This document shows positions 58,358 to 64,000 of a stretch of 64,000 bases of DNA, one piece after another. How positions within the stretch are numbered: the stretch's first letter is position 1; each line of letters opens with the position of its first letter. This stretch comes from Pasteurellaceae bacterium LFhippo2 (lineage in GTDB: Bacteria > Pseudomonadota > Gammaproteobacteria > Enterobacterales > Pasteurellaceae). A program made the position numbers and the translations under genes. The notes beneath the pieces were generated by a model, which was given only the letters and a program-made list of their open reading frames with translations, was not told the DNA's origin and searched no databases. The stretch lies in the NCBI GenBank assembly GCA_029852775.1, contig LEKJ01000018.1, forward strand, positions 1 to 64,000, written 5' to 3'.

Positions 58358-59456
58358 CGTTGAGTACAACCTCCCAACCTTCGTGCCACGTTAATGCCAC
58401 TTTTTGACCAACAGAGTGGTCCATATGTGGATCATCTTCATTGAAGAACTCGCTTACTAACACGTGCATATTATTGTGATCAAGCACAACTTTTGATTCT
58501 AAAGTCATACCTTTATAAGTACGGTCGCTGATATGGCCGATAACAGCTTTAGAGCTTTCGTTCTCATCTAATTCTTCAATTAAGATATCTTCTGGACGAA
58601 GTAATACTTTTAATTTCTGGTTCGGTTCAACAGGCATATCAGTATGAATTGCGCAAACACGACCTTCCACTTTTGCCTTAACTGTACGTTCATCTAAACG
58701 TTCGATAACAGTTGCATCAAATACGTTGATTTCGCCGATAAAGCGTGCCACAAATAAGTTACGTGGTTCTTCATAGATTTCACGTGGAGTACCATCTTGT
58801 GCAACTTTACCGCCATTCATTACTACGATACGGTCAGACATTGTCAATGCTTCTTCTTGGTCGTGAGTAACGAAGATAAAGGTAATACCTAACTGGCGTT
58901 GTAATGCTTTTAACTCGCTCTGCATCTCTTTACGTAATTTATAGTCAAGGGCAGATAACGACTCATCTAATAATAATACTTTTGGCTTATTTACAACTGC
59001 ACGAGCAATCGCGATACGTTGTTGCTGACCACCAGAAAGTTGTGAAGGCTTTTGTTGCGCACGATCTTCTAAACGAACCATACGTAATGCTTCCATTACA
59101 CGTGGTTTGATTTCATCATTTGGCACTTTTTGCATTCTTAAACCAAATGCCACATTTTCGAAAATCGTCATATGTGGGAAAAGTGCATAGCTCTGGAAAA
59201 CCGTGTTAACAGGACGTTGCTCAGCCGGAACATCTGATACATCTTGACCATCAAGAATGATCGAACCTTCAGTTATATCTTCAAAGCCAGCAATTAAACG
59301 CAATGCAGTCGTTTTACCACAGCCTGAAGGACCTAAAATTGTTAAAAATTCACCGTCATTAATCGTTAAATTTAAATCTTTAAGAATCGTTTTGTCACCA
59401 TAACTTTTAGTAACATTGCGAAGTTCGATGATTGGTTTTTGATCTAACTTTTCCAT
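58344..59456 (-). CDS. potA: Spermidine/putrescine ABC transporter ATPase PotA
   Basis: This 370-residue ATPase has Walker [10 protein letters not shown], signature LSGGQQQR, Walker [13 protein letters not shown], and a C-terminal TOBE regulatory domain (about 285-365). The fixed order potA-potB-potC with overlaps shows coupled translation. The binding protein PotD must be encoded elsewhere. Confidence 0.95.
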   Translation of the reverse strand: MEKLDQKPIIELRNVTKSYGDKTILKDLNLTINDGEFLTILGPSGCGKTTALRLIAGFEDITEGSIILDGQDVSDVPAEQRPVNTVFQSYALFPHMTIFENVAFGLRMQKVPNDEIKPRVMEALRMVRLEDRAQQKPSQLSGGQQQRIAIARAVVNKPKVLLLDESLSALDYKLRKEMQSELKALQRQLGITFIFVTHDQEEALTMSDRIVVMNGGKVAQDGTPREIYEEPRNLFVARFIGEINVFDATVIERLDERTVKAKVEGRVCAIHTDMPVEPNQKLKVLLRPEDILIEELDENESSKAVIGHISDRTYKGMTLESKVVLDHNNMHVLVSEFFNEDDPHMDHSVGQKVALTWHEGWEVVLNDEDC

Positions 59457-59612
59457 CTACTTTTGTTTTCCCCCTAGGGTGTTGAGAAAATGCAAATATT
59501 CTGAACAAAAATTCAGCGTGATATAAGCGTAAAAAATACGCACTAAAATAGCTGATAATGATATAGGGAATATGCAAGGAATGAAAGGAAAAAATGCGGA
59601 TTTAAATGATCA

Positions 59613-59654
59613 ACCGGTCTGAATTTCACATTTTTTTGCAAAATCAGACCGCTT
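59613..59654. terminator. Inverted uptake-signal pair between potA and rnt
   Basis: ACCGGTCTGAATTT and AAATCAGACCGCTT face each other with TTTTTTTGC between. One arm is the CCGGTC variant. It follows the rnt stop and so probably terminates rnt. Confidence 0.7.
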
Positions 59655-59658
59655 ATCT

Positions 59659-60312
59659 TTATTCAGATAAAGTTTTTGGTGGAAACCCACCTAAATCTTT
59701 TAATTTATTCACCATTGTGCAGAAAAGCTCTGCGGTGCGTTCGGTATCGTATAGTGCGGAATGAGCTAGTTTGCCATCAAATGGGATTTTAGCCATTTGG
59801 CACGCTTTAACAAGAACGGTTTGACCATACATAAAACCTGCGAGTGTTGCAGTATCAAACATTGCAAAGGGGTGAAAGGGATCGCGCTTGGCATTGATAC
59901 GCTTCACAGCAGCCTGTAAGAATGCTTGGTCAAAAGTTGCATTGTGAGCTACGATCACTGCGCGTTGGCAACCGGCATCTTTTACGGCTTTACGTACCAT
60001 TTTAAACATTTCAATGATGGCGATTTCTTCAGGAATTGCGCCACGCAGTGGATCATCAATATTAATTCCGTTAACTTTTAGTGCTTCTGGATTGATATTT
60101 GCGCCTTCAAACGGTTTGATATGACTATGATATTGCTGATCTTGGCAAAGGTTACCTTCTTCATCCATTTTTAAAGTGATGGCTGCAATTTCAAGTAGCG
60201 CGTCTGTTTGCGCATTGAGACCAGCTGTTTCGACATCAATTACCACGGGTAAATAGCCACGAAAGCGGTTTTTCAATAATTTATAATCGGTTGTTTGAGT
60301 TTCTATTGTCAT
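59659..60312 (-). CDS. rnt: Ribonuclease T
   Basis: This 217-residue DEDDh 3'-5' exonuclease trims stable RNA and tRNA ends and works as a dimer. The motifs are [14 protein letters not shown] (Asp, Glu), [12 protein letters not shown] (Asp) and [15 protein letters not shown] (His, Asp). The length is as in E. coli (215). Confidence 0.95.
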   Translation of the reverse strand: MTIETQTTDYKLLKNRFRGYLPVVIDVETAGLNAQTDALLEIAAITLKMDEEGNLCQDQQYHSHIKPFEGANINPEALKVNGINIDDPLRGAIPEEIAIIEMFKMVRKAVKDAGCQRAVIVAHNATFDQAFLQAAVKRINAKRDPFHPFAMFDTATLAGFMYGQTVLVKACQMAKIPFDGKLAHSALYDTERTAELFCTMVNKLKDLGGFPPKTLSE

Positions 60313-60352
60313 TTCTACTACTTTTAAATTTGCAATTTATCTTTATTCTACT

Positions 60353-60383
60353 AAAAAGAAGAGAGCAACATAGTGTTGCTCTC
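60353..60383 (-). terminator. Terminator after gloA
   Basis: GAGAGCAACA (60361-60370) pairs with TGTTGCTCTC (60374-60383) across TAG. The minus-strand reading is followed by TTCTTTTTAG. Confidence 0.88.
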
Positions 60384-60416
60384 AAAAGTAGTTGTATTAT
60401 AACGCTCGTATGCGGA

Positions 60417-60821
60417 TTAGCCTAATGCTTTTTGAGCGTTTTTGTTTTCGATAAATTCGATTTTGTAACCGTCTGGATCTTCAACGAAAGCGATTACAGT
60501 TTTACCACCTAAAACAGGGCCTGCTTCACGGGTTACTTTACCACCTGCTTGGCGTACCGATTCAACGGTTGCATAAATATCATCAACACCTAATGCAATA
60601 TGGCCGTAAGCTGTGCCTAACTCATAGCTCTCAACACCCCAGTTATAGGTTAATTCGATAACTGCGCTTTCGCTTTCATCTGCATAACCTAAAAAGGCTA
60701 AAGTGTATTTGTATTCTGGATTTTCGCTCGTGCGTAATACGCGCATACCTAGCACTTCAGTATAGAATTTGATTGAGCGCTCTAGGTTACCCACACGTAA
60801 CATTGTATGTAAAATTCGCAT
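60417..60821 (-). CDS. gloA: Lactoylglutathione lyase (glyoxalase I)
   Basis: This 134-residue metalloenzyme converts the hemithioacetal of methylglyoxal and glutathione to lactoylglutathione. The vicinal-oxygen-chelate fold is seen as two halves ([40 protein letters not shown]). Metal ligands are His5, Glu in AVIELTYNW, His in YGHIA and Glu in KIEFIE. The short form is typical of Ni2+-type bacterial enzymes. Confidence 0.95.
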   Translation of the reverse strand: MRILHTMLRVGNLERSIKFYTEVLGMRVLRTSENPEYKYTLAFLGYADESESAVIELTYNWGVESYELGTAYGHIALGVDDIYATVESVRQAGGKVTREAGPVLGGKTVIAFVEDPDGYKIEFIENKNAQKALG

Positions 60822-60915
60822 AATAGCTCCTTAAATTGATAAAAATAGAAAAAATCCTAGATATTATGGCATAATCGCCGTCTAAAATCATTTTTCAGTT
60901 TAATTGCTTTTACCT

Positions 60916-61731
60916 ATGAAACACGATCACGATACGCCATCAAAGCTTGAAATTTCAGTTTATGCATTGCTCCCAGTTAGTATGATGTTGTTTATTGAAA
61001 TGTTTGCTAATCACTATTTCTCCGTGCCAAACACGATTTTTGTATCGCCCTATTTATTGGCATTTTTTGTTACTTGTTTAGTTAGTTTTATTGTTTTATG
61101 GAAAGGACAAATTTGCCCAGGGCAAAAAGGTCGACTAACCTTTGTACTTCCTTTCTTGCTTGTATTTGCGTTAGGAAATTTCCTTTATTCAATTGGTTTT
61201 ACTCCCAAACATTCTCCAGCAATGGTTGCTGGTGTAGCGTCTTTGATTATTCCTTTTATTTTTTGGAAATTACCGAATCAAGATGAAATTTATAACACCG
61301 TAATTTATTGTGGTTTGGGTATTGTTGCGGTTGGGATTATTCAATATTTAGCGATTTATTGGTTCGAGATTCCATCACTATTTAACTGGATTCGAGCAAA
61401 TAATTTTGCGCAAATCTTACTAGGCATTTTACTTGCAGGTTGGTATCTAATGCTTGCGAAGAGCCGATTAGAAGGGTTTTTAAAATTATTAGTATTAGTC
61501 GCTTTAGGCTTTTTAATTTTAAATTATATTTGGGTTATCTTTGTACTTTATACTGAGCTACAAATTATGCCGGAAACAGTGATTTTCCCTTACTTTATCT
61601 TCTTTGGTGTGCAATTTGTGATTTTCGCAATGCTTGCTTGGTTGCTATTGGGAAAAAATATTAAAAATCCAACCGCTTGGACTGTGGCGACATTTCTTGC
61701 GATGTTGTATCCATTAACAAATGTGATCTAA
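60916..61731 (+). CDS. Multi-pass inner-membrane protein, function unknown
   Basis: This 271-residue, very hydrophobic protein has about eight predicted helices and no recognisable motif. The His/Asp start MKHDHDTPSK is cytoplasmic-like. The ATG at 60916 is chosen, though no strong ribosome site is seen; a TTG four codons earlier is possible. Its stop overlaps the next start (TAATG), so it is coupled to the YdbH-like gene and may act in the envelope with it. Confidence 0.75.
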   Translation: MKHDHDTPSKLEISVYALLPVSMMLFIEMFANHYFSVPNTIFVSPYLLAFFVTCLVSFIVLWKGQICPGQKGRLTFVLPFLLVFALGNFLYSIGFTPKHSPAMVAGVASLIIPFIFWKLPNQDEIYNTVIYCGLGIVAVGIIQYLAIYWFEIPSLFNWIRANNFAQILLGILLAGWYLMLAKSRLEGFLKLLVLVALGFLILNYIWVIFVLYTELQIMPETVIFPYFIFFGVQFVIFAMLAWLLLGKNIKNPTAWTVATFLAMLYPLTNVI

Positions 61732-64000
61732 TGATTATCCGTCGCCTTCTGCTAATTATCGGAGCTGCCCTTGCAATTTTGATTGCGGGGGGCTCGTCGT
61801 TAATGTCGGGTAGCCAACTTTCAACTGCAATTAACTTTGTGTTGCCGAAAGAGTGGAAAATTACGACCCCAGAAGGCATTGATTCTTCCCTTGAGCGAAT
61901 TTCACTGCCACAATTCACCCTTCATTATCAAGATTGTCTATTAATTAATGCGGGCAAACTTGATGTACAATGGTTTGAGCAGAATAGTATTATTCTGGAT
62001 AAAGCTGTTGTTGATTACAGCTGTTTCGCTAAATTTCCTGAAAGCAATGAGAGTTCATCATCGATTACATTAGACGATATTAAGCCTGTTTTAGCTTCTT
62101 TACCGAATGGCTTTGTCAGTATTAAATCTCTATCTTGGATAAATTTACCTGAAGAGATGAATTCACGTCTTAAAGGTCTGTTGAGTTCGCCTAGTTCGAG
62201 TGAAATTCGCTTCGAACAAGATATTTTAACGGCGAAATTAATTCAACAAGCGCTCTCTTTTTCGGCAAAATTTGCAAATAATCAATTAACTGCAAAAGCG
62301 GATTATCAACCGTCAAAAGATGAAAAGCATCAAGCAAATTTATCTGCTAATTTAGATAGCGATCTCACCGGCTTACCTAAACAATTCCAATTGGATTATC
62401 AATGGCAACTCCCTACAGATCTTGTTACAAAAGATCTACAAAAGGGTAGTGCAAAAATGACGGCTCAAAAAGCTATAGATAATCAATTAAGTGGTGAGTT
62501 CAGCGCACAATTTGCAAATAACAACAATAAAGCAAAATTACCCTTTAAGTTAGCAGATAAAACACTCTCTCTTGAAAAAAATCAGTTAGCTTGGGAAATT
62601 GCGAAAGGCATTGTTATCAAGGGCGAGTTAGACGGAAAAATTACGCCAAATAGCTTCAAAATGGTTGAGCTTTATCCTATTCAAACCGCATTTTCATTAG
62701 ATCTCTCCCAAAGTTCACAGCCGAAAAATCGGATTAAGTTAAGCACTGAAGAAGGTGAAATTGACGAAGATTATTTGAACTTACCGCTACAAATTGTAGG
62801 GCAATCTAAACACGGCAATTTCACTATTGATAGTAATGTTGGTGTGGATATTAGCGGTGAGTTTAATGATATAAAATTGAATGTGTTGCCTGAATCTTTA
62901 ATTGAAGTAACGGGTAAAGAGCGATTTTTGACGATTAAGGAGCTTAAATTTCCATTAGGCGGTGTTCGTGTCGATAAGTACGGCATTAATGGACGTTTGC
63001 AAGCAAGCTTTAAAGGGGAAAGCCCAGACTTTAAAAATATTGAGCTCAATTTAGATGGTTTTGCAACTAACTTTAAAGCGGGAAGTAATTTCTTTGAAAA
63101 AGCAGCAGATGGTACAGATAAATGGCAGTGGCTATTTTGGGGAAATTCCCAATTCCACGCTTTAAAAAGTAAGTTGCTAATTGCGGGAAGTGGACATTGG
63201 CAAGGGGATTTAATCGAACTATCCGAATTTAAAGGCAATCTTGAACAAGTTAAGCAAAATGGCATTGAAGTGCCTAAAACCGAATTAGTTATCACTAAAG
63301 CGGTAAAATATGATTATCGTAAAGATGATCTTAAAGGGGCTATGCGCCTTTCTGCGCCCAAAATGAAATTTGAATATGGCGGAGAATTAGATAAACCTAT
63401 AGCAAATCTAGGCTTTTGGGGGCCGGTGGAACATCTGAATTTTGATGGAAATATTACCGCTGGTAAGCTAGGTCCTGTAAAACTTAAAGCAAAGCGTCAC
63501 TTAACAGCAAATACCAGTGATTTTATTGGCGAATTGGAATGGCCAGAGCAATCGGCTAGCGATTTCCAAGGGCTGATTCCGCATAGACAAAATTGGGTCA
63601 TTACAAATGGCACGGCAAAAGGCGATACCAAATTTAGTTGGAATTTTAATAAAGGGCTTACCAGTTCAGGAAATGTAACGATCCGCAATGGCGGGCTTTC
63701 ATTAAGTGATACGGATCTTAATGGGATCGAATTTAGCTTACCGTATAGATACGATGAAAAAGGTTTTGATCTAAGTTATAAAAAACCATTAGATCTTAAG
63801 ATTGCAGAAGTGAATATCGGTGTGCCGCTTACTAATGTGAAAGTAAAAGTACAAGGGCGTTTACCTGCAACAGAAAAATCGCCTATCCGTCTGCGCCAGT
63901 TATCTCTGAATTTATTAGGTGGCAGCCTAGATGTGGATCAATTTACCTTGCCACAGCAGCAAGTTGCTTATTTGAATTTGCACAATATTAGCTTTGAACA
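61731..64000 (+). CDS. YdbH-like AsmA-family envelope protein (partial, cut by window end)
   Basis: An open frame runs from 61731 to the window end without a stop, giving about 756 residues. It has an N-terminal anchor (MIIRRLLLIIGAALAILIAG) and a long beta-rich periplasmic part. The segment LRQLSLNLLGGSLDVDQFTL near the cut end is typical of YdbH. YdbH, TamB and YhdP form bridges thought to move phospholipids from the inner to the outer membrane. In E. coli ydbH is followed by ynbE and ydbL, which would lie beyond this window. Confidence 0.82.
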   Translation, partial: MIIRRLLLIIGAALAILIAGGSSLMSGSQLSTAINFVLPKEWKITTPEGIDSSLERISLPQFTLHYQDCLLINAGKLDVQWFEQNSIILDKAVVDYSCFAKFPESNESSSSITLDDIKPVLASLPNGFVSIKSLSWINLPEEMNSRLKGLLSSPSSSEIRFEQDILTAKLIQQALSFSAKFANNQLTAKADYQPSKDEKHQANLSANLDSDLTGLPKQFQLDYQWQLPTDLVTKDLQKGSAKMTAQKAIDNQLSGEFSAQFANNNNKAKLPFKLADKTLSLEKNQLAWEIAKGIVIKGELDGKITPNSFKMVELYPIQTAFSLDLSQSSQPKNRIKLSTEEGEIDEDYLNLPLQIVGQSKHGNFTIDSNVGVDISGEFNDIKLNVLPESLIEVTGKERFLTIKELKFPLGGVRVDKYGINGRLQASFKGESPDFKNIELNLDGFATNFKAGSNFFEKAADGTDKWQWLFWGNSQFHALKSKLLIAGSGHWQGDLIELSEFKGNLEQVKQNGIEVPKTELVITKAVKYDYRKDDLKGAMRLSAPKMKFEYGGELDKPIANLGFWGPVEHLNFDGNITAGKLGPVKLKAKRHLTANTSDFIGELEWPEQSASDFQGLIPHRQNWVITNGTAKGDTKFSWNFNKGLTSSGNVTIRNGGLSLSDTDLNGIEFSLPYRYDEKGFDLSYKKPLDLKIAEVNIGVPLTNVKVKVQGRLPATEKSPIRLRQLSLNLLGGSLDVDQFTLPQQQVAYLNLHNISFE

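Noticed and set aside
62771-63688. Open frames on the minus strand at the window end
   Set aside because: The plus strand carries a continuous conserved YdbH-like frame through the region; the minus frames lack ribosome sites and family features.

Overview
The window looks like a chromosomal segment of a Pasteurellaceae bacterium. Gene content and protein sequences fit the family: Rnf and Na+-NQR operons, HI0073/HI0074-type genes, a Fis/DusB operon and TonB/ExbBD. DNA uptake motifs of the Actinobacillus pleuropneumoniae type (ACAAGCGGTC and inverted pairs of it) recur between genes and mark the Actinobacillus/Mannheimia side of the family. I cannot name the species. No rRNA or tRNA gene, insertion sequence or prophage was recognised.

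Positions 1-7250 hold a complete type II-C CRISPR-Cas locus: a 35-repeat array read on the plus strand and closed by a terminator, then cas2, cas1 and cas9 on the minus strand, then a divergent tracrRNA. Repeat and tracrRNA are nearly those of Neisseria meningitidis, but the PAM-reading end of Cas9 differs. Next comes an acylphosphatase gene interrupted by one TGA codon.

Positions 7682-17167 hold rnfABC, two inserted genes (a TRIC/UPF0126 membrane protein and a DUF1016 PD-(D/E)XK nuclease-like protein), then rnfDGE, lpxM and a methyltransferase. The RnfC tail is built of 39-residue repeats carrying an in-frame copy of a palindromic DNA element that also occurs between genes elsewhere. Ndh, dusA and nfuA follow, then the full nqrABCDEF-apbE-nqrM cluster (20884-28136). 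The window therefore carries both sodium/proton-pumping flavin complexes plus the enzyme (ApbE) that attaches FMN to their B/C and D/G subunits.

Positions 28158-29861 hold a compact three-gene unit: a HEPN RNase-type protein with an RX4HXY motif, its MNT nucleotidyltransferase partner and an ADP-ribosylglycohydrolase. Housekeeping genes follow: mnmA, tsaD, bamD, rluD, exbB-exbD-tonB, glpE, sohB, dusB-fis, dxs, suhB and a TrmH-family methyltransferase. Positions 44536-48091 form an accessory-looking run: a small protein ending in an FtsK-gamma-like DNA-binding domain, two overlapping sirtuin genes, a YdcK-like beta-helix protein and a 5'-nucleotidase. The rest is pepT, an opp operon whose ATPase is one fused protein, ruvAB, potABC without an adjacent potD, rnt, gloA, a membrane protein and the start of a ydbH-like gene cut by the window end.

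Many intergenic gaps hold palindromes that begin GTAGG and end CCTAC. They belong to a dispersed family of mobile-looking small repeats and are a recurring theme of the window.
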